DNA from: Pampus argenteus
Taxonomy: Eukaryota > Chordata > Actinopteri > Scombriformes > Stromateidae
Length of the DNA stretch: 64,000 nt
Direction of reading: 5' to 3'
Assembly (NCBI GenBank): GCA_036937835.1
Contig: CM072860.1
Location: 124,001-188,000 of the forward strand
The notes beneath the pieces were generated by a model. That model was not told the DNA's origin. It saw nothing but the letters and a program-made list of their open reading frames with translations, and did not search any database. Position numbers and translations under genes: made by a program. Shown piece after piece: positions 12,901 through 24,100 of this stretch; position 1 is the stretch's first letter, and each line of letters begins with the position of its first letter.

Positions 12901-15239
12901 ATATACAAAGTATATTACTGTAGTATTACTGTGAAAAGTTACTGCGTGAGGACACAGTGAGCTGGAGTAAGAGACTGAATATTCTCATTCATCCAGGTCA
13001 TAGTTATCTGAAGGAGATTAAATCGATCGCAACTGGACTTGGTTATTTGTCTTTGAAGACGTTTCACCTCTCATCCAAGAGGCTTCATCAGTTCATGCTA
13101 GCTTGCTAGTCAAGCCTAGTGCTGGGACTAGTCCAACTAGCTGGTGTAGAAACCCAGGTATTTAACCTCTGTGGAGGCAGTCACATGGCCAGTGATGTCA
13201 TTGGCTCATTAACACTCCATGTGCCCAACGACAGTCGTTTAGTGACAGTCGTTGGGGGTGGTGAAAGTTAGTTTCGACTTTGTTAGTGCTCTATTGTGTT
13301 ATAGAGTCATATATAGAGTCACATGGGGTATTTTGTGAATGGCTGTTGTTCTTAGAGGTTAAGTTGCTGAATCTCCTGGGAATAGATGAAAGGGCAGCAT
13401 TGTAAATTGGAGATAGATGGTGTCTCAGACCTCCTCCTCTGTGTAGTGTTTGTTTTTCTAATTTCACATAGATGGCTTCTTTTACTCCTCTTTCAAACCA
13501 TCTGTCCTCTCTGTCCAGGATGTGAACATTGTTGTCCTCAAAGGAGTGAGCTTTCTCCTTGAGGTGTAAGTAGACTGCAGAGTCTAGGCCTGAGGAGTTG
13601 GACCTCCTGTGTTGGTACATGCGCTTGTGCAATGGTTGCTTAGTTTCCCCAATGTAGAGGTCTTTGCATTCCTCATTGCACTGTACTGCATACACCAGAT
13701 TGTTTTTCTGAGTGTGTGGTGTTCTGTCTTTGGGGTGAACCAGTCTCTGTCTGAGTGTGTTGCTGGGTTTGAAATACACAGGGATACAGTGCTTGTTAAA
13801 GATCCTCCTGAGTTTCTCTGATACCCCAGATACATATGGAATGACTATGTTGTTTCTTTTGTCTTGTTTTTCTTTCTCAACCCCCTTCTTGGTGTTTTTT
13901 CTGGAGCCAGCTGCTGGAGTAAGAGACCAAAGTTTGTGCCTCTTTTCTCTTTATTCAATCAAGAATCGGTTTTAAATTGAATTGAAAACGTGAGATTCCC
14001 AAAGATTCCCCATGTCCAAGTGACATCATACCTGCTTTCTCCAGAGGTCCTGGGGCATGCTGGGAGCTGAGCAGTCATGGCGGGGGTAAAGGTAGCGTTA
14101 AGTAGTGTCGCTCCTGACCGCAGGATGTGTCTCTCCACCAGCCGGTTCAGACCAGGATCCAGAGTCACACGGAGCCTGCAGTCCCTGTCTGTCAGCGTGA
14201 TGTCATACAGGTCCTCGCCTGAAGACACCCAAGCAGAAAGGACAACAGTCATAGCAGAAGAGACACCCAGTGAGGGGACACCAGTCCAGTGATGTTATAT
14301 ATATGTTATAGCTGTACAGGTGACAAGTAAATCCTGTCTGTCCTGTTTTTTCCCCACTTTGTCCTATCCTGTCCTGGTCATGCCCATGTCGTGTTTTATC
14401 CTACTTTGTACCTTTCCGACTTTGTTGTGTTCTGCTTTGTCCATTCCCATCCTACTTTGTCCCTGTCCCATCCTGTCCTACTTTATCTCATCCTGGCCTA
14501 TTTACTTTGTCCATGTCCTGTCCTACTTTGTCCCCACCCATCCTGCAGTGTCTGACCGTTGAGGACAGCCTGGGGGAAGTAGATGGAGGATCCCTGGTCT
14601 CTGCTGTAGCGCTGCATTTCCACCACGAAGACAAACTGCCTGCAGATAGCAGAAAATGATGATGATGCCTGCAAGACAAACATATGGGGGGAAAACCCAC
14701 CATTAAAAGACAGACGAAAAAGAAGAGAGAAGGAAAGCCAATAAATTAAGGAGACTTTATGAGGTCGCACCTGTTTTAAAATGTGGCTGTTCTTATGTAA
14801 AATAAACCAATACAGGGGAAATTAAAATAAAGTTTGGACTTTAGTTGGCCATGTACAGCATTAATTAGCATCAGTTATTATCAATACTGCTACATGCTAT
14901 AGTAACACACCTACTACATATCTATAATTGATTTAGCGGCTCTTAACTGATATAAAAACTCTTCTTTTACTGGCCTCATAATTTAATGCTGTTTTATTTA
15001 TCCTAGAAGAGTTTGAACAGATTTTTACTCCTTGTGGTGGTTTTATGGATAATTATCATATCGTTAATCCACAAATATCTGAACGAGTCAGGTGATCTGT
15101 TGATAAACCAGCCGGCTACAACACCGATGAACCAACTAATCGATGATGATCATAATACTGATTGATTGATTCAGACCTTGTTTGGACCGGGTCTAGTCCG
15201 GGTTAGCGTCCTCTGGAAGACGCAGCCAGTTGCCGCCAT
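4690..15239 (-). CDS. radx: RADX, RPA-related single-stranded DNA-binding protein, complete
   Basis: Nineteen coding exons, in transcript order: 15239-15177, 14668-14557, 14218-14032, 12887-12757, 12677-12543, 12363-12197, 12066-11910, 11266-11158, 11065-10974, 10884-10759, 10613-10509, 10310-10137, 9921-9797, 8153-7900, 7759-7709, 6798-6755, 6675-6418, 5048-4899, 4802-4690. All phases agree and the sum is 2553 bp (850 aa plus stop); human RADX is about 855 aa. Landmarks recalled from the family are all present in order: [55 protein letters not shown] and the C-terminal [14 protein letters not shown] binds single-stranded DNA through OB-folds at stalled replication forks and limits RAD51 filament formation in the nucleus. 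Exon 14 is unusually Ser-rich. Introns carry an L2 LINE and a Penelope-like element. The first exon (ATGGCGGCAAC context) is the least certain part. Confidence 0.93.
5049..6417. other. Long radx intron, possible old retroelement remnant
   Basis: The intron between the exons at 6675-6418 and 5048-4899 contains an AATAAA at 6158-6163 within GC-richer DNA (about 5870-6290). This is weakly reminiscent of a solo LTR, but I could not find convincing ends or a target duplication. No coding sequence was recognised. Confidence 0.3.
6707..6754. repeat. (CA)n microsatellite in radx intron
   Basis: An almost pure CA run, with two G interruptions, abuts the 5' splice site of the short exon 6798-6755. Confidence 0.9.
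7769..7841. repeat. (GA)n microsatellite in radx intron
   Basis: A nearly perfect GA run with one CA interruption follows a short (AC)n stretch next to the 3' splice site at 7759/7760. Confidence 0.9.
8285..9540 (-). mobile_element. L2-like LINE, 5'-truncated copy A
   Basis: Minus-strand reading from about 9530 to 9031 gives the C-terminal end of a non-LTR reverse-transcriptase ORF ([44 protein letters not shown]). It is followed by a 3' untranslated region with an internal GGAT/GATA microsatellite. The 3' end is an ATAAAATTT...TTTGA-type tail near 8285. The RT C-terminus is typical of the CR1/L2 group. The same 3' region recurs at 17210-18960, 24624-25243, 26966-27212 and 54199-54311. The copy sits in a radx intron. 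Confidence 0.85.
8829..8975. repeat. (GGAT)n-(GATA)n compound microsatellite inside LINE copy A
   Basis: About a dozen GGAT units pass directly into more than twenty GATA units, located between the end of the LINE reading frame and its 3' untranslated block. Confidence 0.95.
9926..9986. repeat. (CA)n tract abutting a radx 3' splice site
   Basis: A CA run on the plus strand reads as (UG)n in the radx transcript, ending a few bases before the acceptor of exon 9921-9797. No pyrimidine tract intervenes. Confidence 0.9.
12976..13912 (-). mobile_element. Penelope-like element fragment with GIY-YIG endonuclease ORF (copy 1)
   Basis: Minus-strand ORF 13779-13291 reads [20 protein letters not shown] followed by conserved Arg and His positions, a GIY-YIG nuclease as found at the C-terminus of Penelope-like retroelements. 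The reverse transcriptase is missing, so the copy is 5'-truncated. It is flanked by the exact 15-base direct repeat GCTGGAGTAAGAGAC at 12961-12975 and 13913-13927, a target site duplication. It lies in a radx intron between the exons ending at 14032 and starting at 12887. Confidence 0.88.
13045..13100 (-). ncRNA. Hammerhead ribozyme-like motif of Penelope-like element
   Basis: On the minus strand CTGATGA (13091-13085) is followed by a hairpin with CCTCT/AGAGG arms, then GAAAC (13065-13061), then a short GTCTT/AAGAC hairpin (13060-13049). This is the order of a hammerhead catalytic core. Hammerhead motifs are known from Penelope-like elements. Stem I and the exact cleavage site were not resolved. 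Confidence 0.6.
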
Positions 15240-15949
15240 GTTGGCCAGGCAATGCAAACAATAACAGTACGGTGCATTGTGGGAAAAAAACACTGTTAAA
15301 AAGGAACATTTCTCTTATTTATCTTTGTCAAGGCTGCAAGTTGAAGCTTTTTATAACAAGATCAACCAAAACCAAAGAATCTTTGAAAATATTCCTTGAA
15401 ATTTTTTTTATTTTTTATAATGCCAATTGTTAATTGGCATTTTAAAAGGAACAATACCAAACAGTGTTAACTTCTACTACCTGATTTAACGCTTTTCTGT
15501 GTCATACATAGTAAACTAGTTTATTTTGGATTTCTAAATGTTGATCAAGACAAAACAAATTTCAACAGTTAATTAATCAGGAAAATAATCAGAATAACTA
15601 AATTTCAGCATCATAAATGAGTTGCAGTTGTGTTTTAATACGCTGTAATAGACTTTAAACACAGAGACATGATGAAGAAACATCCTGAGTACAAACTCAC
15701 CTGCTGACAGACACTCTCTTACACTTTTTAATGGATTATTGTCTTTATTTAACAGTACAATATACAGGTTTGTATGAAGGGACGCAAGACAGAGAAAAAA
15801 GAATCCAACTGAGAACTTCATAAAACGTTTGTATAGCAATAAAAGACTCTAAAAGTAGACACATGCAGCCGTACAGAAGCTCTAAATGAAATACAGTTCA
15901 GCTGGTACCATAAAGGCTCTGTGTGAGTCACTGTGATGTAGATGTTCCT
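15240..15949. other. Short interval between radx start and ift46 stop
   Basis: It contains the upstream region of radx and the 3' untranslated region of ift46. TTTATT at 15744-15749 reads AATAAA on the minus strand, about 200 bases after the ift46 stop, and is a likely polyadenylation signal. Confidence 0.55.
15705..15860 (-). repeat. ift46 3' end block, one arm of an inverted duplication
   Basis: Read on the minus strand, this block (TTTATTGCTA..., CCCTTCATACAAACC, AAATAAAGACAATAAT, GAGTGTCTGTCAGCAGGT) reappears on the plus strand at 20935-21090 with moderate divergence. The match includes sequence beyond the polyadenylation signal. Confidence 0.75.
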
Positions 15950-18900
15950 TTACACTCTGCGTGTGAAGTGCTGCGAGTCTCTGAACTCCAGGTAGAGGCT
16001 GAACAGCAGGTGCAGAGACTGGATCCGGCTCCTGTAGACAGGGACATCCAGCAGGCTGCAGACGGCATCCGTGTACTCAGCCAGGTTGCAGTAGAGATGG
16101 GCTGGCGGCAACTGCAGGCAGCCCAGCAGCTCCTCCAGCTCCGCTGGCCACTCCTGCATCAGGCTGTCGATGTCCGGCATCGGCCGCACGTACTGAACGC
16201 TGGCTGGAGGTTTGGAGCGATGCAGGGCGATGATGCTCTCCACCCAGCTGTCCACCACCCGAGGGTTCGACTGAGGACTGGCCACACTCGTTACCTTCTT
16301 CAGCTGCAGGAGAGAGACAGTTTCTCAGTTCAGACAGACAGACAGGCAGGCAGACAGACAGTTTCTCAGTTCAGACAGTTTCTCATTTCAATTGATGTCA
16401 TGTTGGTTGGGGTGACAACTGTGTGTGGTGATGATCACCTCAGTGGCTCCATGCTGTTTGGTCTCCTCTGACAGCCACAGCGACAGCACCGTGGGGTCCG
16501 ACTGCTTCACACTGGGCTCATCCAGAACCAGAAGCCCTAGACCGTCCGATTTACCGTCCGGCCTTGGCACCTGAACACCACACGGATCACACAGAAAGGT
16601 CAGGAATCAAAGATTTTAATAGATATATTTTAATTAAAGATTCCTTTAATATAGTGTTCATGTGGTCAAGATAACGATGAGATTGATGAGACTTAAACTA
16701 AATTTAACATAATAGGTAATGTTAGTTTTCATCAGTAAATAAAAACTGAACTGAAGGATAACATGAAAGACAATTACCCCTGCATCACTAATTATAGTCC
16801 TTTGGCACTTTAGATACCTAAACAAGAATGTTAATCTGCTCTTTAATCCAACTATTTATTATTTTTTGGTAAATTTCCTAGAAAACCAGAAACTTGTACT
16901 CTACTTGAAACCTGCTGTGTATGAAGAGTGGACAAGTATGAAATTAAATTTGTTTTGTTGGCTTCTTGGTAGATTTTTCAGTTGTTCTGCCACAAATTTA
17001 ATCCCATTCAGACCTTCAGGAAGGCGTCGATGTCACCCACGGCGGGGATGAAGTCTGGGATGAACGGCTTCAGGCTGTGCTCCAGCTCCACGGACTGAGG
17101 AGTGTATCTGGGAGAACACAACAGAGGTTAGAGGTTTGAAGCCCAGCACAGTATTTTTTCCATGAGTTGTTTGGTCCATAAAATGTCAGAAAATGGTGAA
17201 AAATGTTGATCAGTGTTTCCCAAAACCCAAACTATTCAGTTTATTGTCACAGATCTGTCATCTCTGTACTTGTCCTATTAGATCTTAGTGCCGCATTTGA
17301 CACCATTGACCATCAGATTCTTTTACAGAGACTGGAATATCAAATTGACATCAAAGGAGCCGCCCTAGGCTGGTTTAAGTCATATTTCTTAGACCAATCT
17401 CAGTTTGTTCATGTTAATGATGAATCCTCCATGCAAACCAAAGTTTCTCATGGAGTCCCACAAGGTTCTGTATTAGGGCCACTTCTATTCAGTTTATATA
17501 TGCTTCCTCTAGGGAACATTATTAGGAATTATTCAATTAACTTTCACTGTTATGCCGACGACAACCAATTATATTTATCGATCAAGCCTGATGAAACCAA
17601 TCACTTAACTAAACTTCAAGCATGCATTAAGAACATGAAAAATTGGATGACCCACAATTTTCTGATGCTAAATTCAGATAAAACTGAAGTTCTCGTAATT
17701 GGACCCAAACACCTTAGAAACTATCATTGCAGAGATTTAGCCTTAGATGGGATCACCCTGGCCTCCAGCTCCACCGTAAAGAATCTTGGGAGTTGTCTTT
17801 GATCAGGATTTGTCCTTTAATAACTATATAAAACACCTTTCGAGGACTGCATTCTTCCACTTGCGTAAGATTTCCAAAATCAGACGTATCATTTCTCAAG
17901 TGGATGCAGAAAAACTAGTCCATGCATTTGTTACTTCTAGGCTGGACTATTGTAACTCTTTGCTATCAGGCTGCTCTAATAAGTCTCTTAAGAGTTTGCA
18001 GCTGATTCAGAACGCTGCTGCACGTGTTCTGACAGGAACCAAGATCAGAGATCACATCTCTCCCATTTTGGCTTCCTTGCACTGGCTACCCGTTAAATCT
18101 AGAATAGAATTTAAAATTCTTCTACTAACGTACAAAGCTCTTCATGGCCAGGCACCATCATATCTAAAAGAGCTCATAGTACCTTACCACCCCACTAGAA
18201 CACTGCGCTCCCAGGATGCTGGGTTCCTTGTGGTTCCTATAGTGTCTAAAAGTAGATTGGGAGCCAGAGCTTTCAGCTATCAAGCTCCTCTTCTGTGGAA
18301 AAAACTACCACTGTGTGTTCGGGAGGCAGACACAGTCAACACCAGGTCAACCCTTAGTTATGCTGTCATAGGAGACCAGACTACTGGGGGACTCACACAC
18401 TCTCTCCTTCTATCTATCCATCTATCTATCTATCATGTTACTAACTAAACTTCTTCCCCAGAGTTTCTGTGCTCTCTCGTCCAGCAGGTTCTTGTGGACT
18501 GTGTCTGCTGCTGTGGTCCTGCGTGGCGTATACTGCATGTGTTGTCACCGTCATCATTGTTACCATATCCCCATTACAGATTATAGTTAGTTAATGATTT
18601 GCTGCTGTGCATCTGTGTCTCTATCACAGGTTCCACTGTTACTGTAATAATTCATCATTCATTGTAATTCATTATAATTCATTGTGAGTGTACAATATGT
18701 GTGTGTTGATTTGTTCTGTACATGTGACATCATTGCACGTCTGTCCGTCCTGGGAGAGGGATCCCTCCTCTGTGGCTCTTCCTGAGGTTTCTTCCACCTT
18801 TTTCCCTGTTAAAAGGTGTTTTGGTGGGCAAGTTTTTCCTCACTAATCGAGGGTCTAAGGACAGAGGGTGTCACTCCCTGTACAGATTGTAAAGCCCTCT

Positions 18901-19935
18901 GAGACATATGTATTTTGCGATTTTGGGCTATATAAATAAAATTTGATTTGATTTGATAAAGAAAAATATTCACAATTAAGAAGCTGAAATTGATTATCAA
19001 AAAGGTGATTAATTTAACAGTTGAAAGCCTAATTGCTACGGCTACAGTAACCAGCTGAACCCTGAACACACCGTGTGATGTACTGGAACAGCTCTTTGAT
19101 CTCGGTGCTGACGGGCAGGTTGGCATAGTCAGCGGGGTCATACGCTCCCTCCGGAGCCTCGCCGTCATCGTCCGTGTCCTCTTCGTCAGAGTCTTCCTCT
19201 TCCTCCTCCTCCTCCTCCTCCTCATTGGGGCTGACCCCAGGCTGCCCGTTGATTGGCTCTGCGGCCCGCTGATGCTTGTGGTCCTCGTCAAACTCGTCGC
19301 TGCTACTATTGGCTGACATTAGGCCACACCCCCTTCTTCTCAGCCTGGACTCTGACTGAAAAAACCCCCCAAAACAAACAAACAAAAAAACAATCAAAAA
19401 ACAAACTACCGTGTGTTTGCGTATTTCCAATAGAATGAGACGTCTCTCTCCAGAGGATCTTCTACTTTCTACTCCACTACACCTGGTGACGACAGGTTGA
19501 TAACTACTATCAAGACAATAACATCAAGACAATAAGCCTGTGAATATTCTCTCTCATCCAGGTCATGGTTGTCTCAAGGAAATTCAATCGAACGCAACTG
19601 GACAGAGTTATTTGTCTTTGAAGATATTTCATCAGTTCATGCTAGCTTCACTAGGCTAGCTAAAAACTTCAAAGAGAAATAATCAAGTCCAGTTGCGTTC
19701 GGCTGAATTTCCTTGAGACATCAAGACAATATTTTTGTACGTTTAGTACATGAAGATGATAGTACTCATGTACTTTTACTACAGGAAGCTGACCGGAGGA
19801 TGTTACCTGATGCTGGCTGCGGGGAGGCGGGCTGCAGACGCTCGCTTCCTCGTCAGACTCGACCGCTTCCAGGCTCTCGTCGTACGGCTGGTTCTTCAGG
19901 ACTCTCGTGTCTCTGCCTCGGTCAGCCCGCTCCAT
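15950..19935 (-). CDS. ift46: IFT46, intraflagellar transport protein 46, complete
   Basis: Five coding exons: 19935-19807, 19355-19072, 17107-17014, 16570-16439, 16303-15950. They are in phase and give 330 aa (human about 304). The N-terminus is acidic with a long Glu/Asp run in exon 2. Family landmarks follow: KELFQYITRYTPQ, KPFIPDFIPAVGDIDAFLK, PRPDG...LGLLVLDEPSVKQSDPTVL, RPMPDIDSLMQEWP and the C-terminal RIQSLHLLFSLYLEFRDSQH. IFT46 is a core subunit of IFT complex B; it binds IFT88/IFT52 and carries cargo such as outer dynein arms along the ciliary axoneme. Intron 1 has a small Penelope-like insertion, and the intron before exon 3 holds an L2 LINE in the opposite orientation. ATG 19935 is the first Met in the open frame and lies in CpG-rich DNA. 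Confidence 0.95.
17210..18960 (+). mobile_element. L2-like LINE, 5'-truncated copy B with reverse transcriptase
   Basis: It encodes reverse-transcriptase blocks LLDLSAAFDTIDH, HGVPQGSVLGPLLFSLY and CYADDNQLYL (catalytic YADD), then after a frameshift near 17785-17800 the same C-terminal part as copy A. Compared with copy A about 56 bases are missing after codon 'VNT' near 18343, removing the ORF end. A short TATC run follows, then the shared 3' untranslated region ending in (TTTGAT)n at 18940-18957. It is inactive through truncation, frameshift and deletion, and is antisense to ift46. Confidence 0.9.
19535..19717. mobile_element. Penelope-like element remnant (copy 2) in ift46 intron 1
   Basis: It consists only of element ends: the CATCCAGGTCATGG block and the AAGACAAATAA/CAACTGGAC block appear in both orientations, making a loose inverted repeat. 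The flanking direct repeat ACATCAAGACAATA at 19521-19534 and 19718-19731 is the target duplication. The hammerhead core is broken: CTGATGA runs straight into the third-stem sequence without stem II. Confidence 0.8.
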
Positions 19936-20176
19936 AGGGCACCGACAGGTTACCGATAGGTTACCGATAGAATACCGACGGCGGTTACAGTCATTTATCT
20001 ACCGTTTTTATTCGACCGTTTAAGTTAGCATTAGCCAACTAGCAGCTAACAGCAGACCGAGCCTCCGCAGGTCGGTGTGCTGGGATAAAGGGTCCGACAG
20101 GAAACATAAACCAACACTCTGATATATTAAATATGTTTCCAACTTTCCACTGAGATCACTTGTTGCGGTTAGCACC

Positions 20177-20189
20177 GTATCTTAGCAAC
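20177..20189. promoter_or_regulatory. Candidate X-box (RFX site) upstream of ift46
   Basis: GTATCTTAGCAAC resembles the RFX consensus GTNRCC-N(0-3)-RGYAAC; the right half is exact and the left half imperfect. It lies about 240 bases upstream of the ift46 start codon in CpG-rich DNA. RFX factors are established activators of ciliary genes through such sites. Confidence 0.4.
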
Positions 20190-20219
20190 GGGTCACGCAA
20201 TGCCTCATGGGTTGACGTC

Positions 20220-21132
20220 TAGTGTCTTTTCAAAATAAAGCACTTCCGCGTTCATGGAAAAACAAAATAAAAGCGATATAACGAATACATATACAAACCT
20301 TGCACATATGAAACTGTATTAAGGACAATTACTCTCGACATTATCTTCATATTTACTGCATTAAAACTGTGTTTGGGTTGTGGGAAAGTGAAATAATTTA
20401 TAAAAACATACACTCTGAAATCATCAAAACATAATTCAAGGATTTAATCTGTTTTATTAGCCGAATATGCAGCATAAAACACATGTACTGTTTATTCACA
20501 ATGTCTGAGTCATCATTTATCATTTCTCTTTGCAGACCCTAACTCTAACCTGTTTGATCACACTGATGTTTTGTAGAGGAAGTTTCAACTATTGACCACA
20601 ACACGTCATTCAGACTGAACATGTCTGCATACAAATATCATTTCAAAGCTGCGACAAAGCACAGAGCAGGTTACTACTTTAAAACTATAAATAAATAATC
20701 TCTATATGTAACTCGAAGCAATGTTTTTTCAGTGTCCATAGTAATAAATAACATTACCAGGTTTCCCATAAATTCTCATATTTTCATGTAAATATGTAAA
20801 GTTATTTCCTGACCTGACAGTGGAGCCTGCACCCAAACCCCTCTCAAAATCCCCATCATTGCTGTCAGTTGCTGTGAAATGCATTCTGGGATAGTTCACA
20901 CAAATAAATGATGGCTGCTTGTGTTCAGACATTTGTCTAGAGTTGTTTATTGCTACAGAAATGTTTTATGAAGTTCTTAGTTTGATTCTTTTGCCTTTGT
21001 TTTGTGTCCCTTCATACAAACCTTTATATCATACTGTCAAATAAAGACAATAATTTAATAAAAAAAAAGAGTGTCTGTCAGCAGGTATGGAGATGAGGAG
21101 GGAGACACCACTAACCTTCCTCTAAAACATAT
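20220..21132. other. Interval upstream of ift46 and 3' region of the zinc-finger gene
   Basis: AT-rich noncoding DNA holding the second arm (20935-21090, plus strand) of the inverted ift46 3'-end duplication. No other gene is seen. Confidence 0.5.
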
Positions 21133-24100
21133 TCAACATGCAGAGTGACTGCGTTGGTGGGTTTTAAGGGAATTCCCATGAGCAAAACTTTTCCCACATT
21201 GTTCACACCAGTATGGTTTCTCACCTGTATGAATGCGTTTGTGTTTTTTGAGATTGCTGTTTGTAGTGAAAGCCTTCTCACATTGGTCACAGCTGTATGG
21301 TTTCTCTCCAGTGTGAATGCGATGGTGTATTTGTAGATTACCGTCTTGCGTGAATGTTTTCCCACATTGGTCACAGCTATATGGTTTTTCTCCCGTGTGA
21401 ATCCGTTGGTGGATTTTTAGATTACTGTCAGTAGTGAAAGCCTTCCCACATTGGTCACAGCTGTGAAGTATTTCTCCTGTATGAATGCGTTGATGGATTT
21501 TTAGATTAATGTCTGTAGTGAAAGCTTTCCCACATTGGTCACAGCTGTACAGTTTCTCTCCTGTATGAATGCGTTGGTGTTTTTTTAGATGACTGTCTTG
21601 AGTGAACATTTTCCCACATTGGTCACAGCTGTACGGTTTCTCTCCAGTGTGAACACGTTGATGGATTTTAAGACTACTGTCTGTAGTGAAAGCTTTCCCA
21701 CAATGGTCACAGCTGTGAAGTTTGTCTCGTGTGTGAGCTCTCTGATGAATCTTTAAATATGCCATTGTCGTGAAGGCTTTGTCACAGTGCTGACAGCGAT
21801 GATGTTTGAATCCCTTTTTTTCTGTTTGTTTCTATGACAACAGACAAACACACAGAGAAAGCGTTTAAGTAAGATGACAGTGATCTAAAACCATAAATAA
21901 CATCACGCCTGTGGAACAGTAATCAAGTCGAACTAAAGCAGCTGTATGGGAGTGTCAACAGAGGGGGCAAATGCCCCTGACTTCTTTATTATTAGTCAAC
22001 AAACACATTATAGAGTTACACTGGGAAATGCAGGATCCAAACCAAATTGTCCATACAAAGCAACTGAACAAAGAAAAAAACAATAATGTAACTGTCTATG
22101 TCCCTTCATCAGAATGAATTTTGTCGATTGCAGGTTGCCAGATCTTAATAAAATCAATGTATGCAGGGCAAATGCTCGTCTTTCCAGAAGCACTATTTTC
22201 AATATTGCCGCATTCCAGTCTACCAGTGTAGGATCATCCTAAGAGATGCTATGTTTAAGGATCACTTTCTTGCCCAAAACAAACTAATCTTTCCTCCCTG
22301 AGAGACACAACCTTCTCATGTCACTCTGCTCCATGGCAACCAGCATTGTTGTTGTTGGTGATAAATTTACATGTCGACTACAATGACTCCTGTCATTTTG
22401 CAGTAGAGTTCTTGAGACTGAATGAGTGTCGTCTTGGCCTGAAGAGGCATGTTGATGTACTACTCACACTAGTCATCACCATGTGTATGACCCCAAGGAG
22501 GTCCAGTTCTTCCTCCCTGCCTCCTCCTGTTGTCCACCCTCGGGAAGCAAAGCCACATTGAGGAAATCCTGATCACCCAAATTGCCAACTTCGCCCTTCA
22601 ATCTGCCCTCAAGGTCACAATAATCCCCTCAAGGTCACTAACCCTAACCCAAAAAGCCCACCCTTGACCCAGACATTCCTAACAACTACTGACTGAAATT
22701 TCAGTCAGGCTTTTGTTCAGCATACAGCACTGAAACAGCTCTGCTCAGAGTTATGAATGACCTGTTGATGACAGCCGATGGTGGGTCTCATTCTCCTTTA
22801 TGTGACACAGTGGATCACAGTATCTTTTTTAATCCTCTTCAGACTCTGAATGTAGGTCTAGCTTGCTGCCTGTCACCTGTGGTGTTCTGCAAGGATCGGT
22901 TCTTAGCCCCATCCGTTTATCCTTTACATGGTTCCTCTTGAACATGTCATTAGCAGACATGGGACGCAGCATTGCTATGCTGATGATAACCAGCTGTACA
23001 TCTATTCTGCCCCAAACGCTTCTGTAGCCATGTCACGCCTCAGCACCTCTCTCAGACCCCGACTACACACTGCTTTTAGTAAGACGTCAAAAGACAAAAA
23101 GGTTGAAACCACTGGTTTCATCTTTAACAATGTGTTGGATTTTAAAAGCTTCTTATATTATCCATTGAGTCAAATTATCACTTGTGTCTGAAAATTAACT
23201 AAATCTACAACACACTGGATTTCATCCATCTGTAGTATTGTGAAATAAATTAATGCATAATAATCATAAAACCATGAATTTCTTCAGGCTATAGTCTATA
23301 ATACCATCTAAATCTATAATTGTTGCATAACAAGATCTGGATACTTCTTCCACCACTGCAGATATGTTAAAAACATTGATGCCACCTGTTAGTAGTGAAG
23401 CAACAGTGAAGCTCAGTGACATTAACTAGAAATAGAAATTTGATTTGTTTTTTTTCTCATTTTTTGCCCATCTGGTACAGAGGTGTTCGTGGAAGACCTG
23501 GGAAACACCAGGGAACTACCGAAGAGAAGAGTCTACATTTAAAATTCCTCAAACACCAAGTAAACAGTTTACTTAAGAACTTTTTTATAATACTCGAGAC
23601 TCGTCCCTGTGTCTTTAGTCTTGTTATGAAGTCGGTTTTATCATGAAGTCATAAACACTGACCTGTTCATTCGAGGTAGCAGAGGGTGAGCCTGATTCTT
23701 CCCTTATAATGGGGCGCTGCTCTGGGTTCTGGTTCTCCTCCGTTACGCTCTGGTCCTGGTCAGTAAAATCCAGCAGGTCCCATCTCTGACTGACAGACTG
23801 TTCTTCTTCTTCTTGTTTTTCCTGTTTTATTTTGGGTAACCAGCACTGAGGTGCATTACTGCCGTCAACTATGTTGTAGTGTGTAGCACAGTGATCTATC
23901 CCCTTAAACAAACAAATTACAAAAAGTGAATTAATCAAACTAAAAAACAACATTTCAAATGTTCAAATGATCCAATATTTTATCAAAAATTAGAGAAAAA
24001 GTCCAAAAGCTGAAAACAGATTTGTGTATCAGAACTTTGTTTCTTCTTCTTTCCTCTCCCATTAATCATCTCACGACCCCTCAGATTTATCTGGTGACCC

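Noticed and set aside
15573..15839. Minus-strand 88-codon ORF with a signal-peptide-like start.
   Set aside because: It lies in the ift46 3' untranslated region and overlaps the polyadenylation signal and the duplicated block; no family features.
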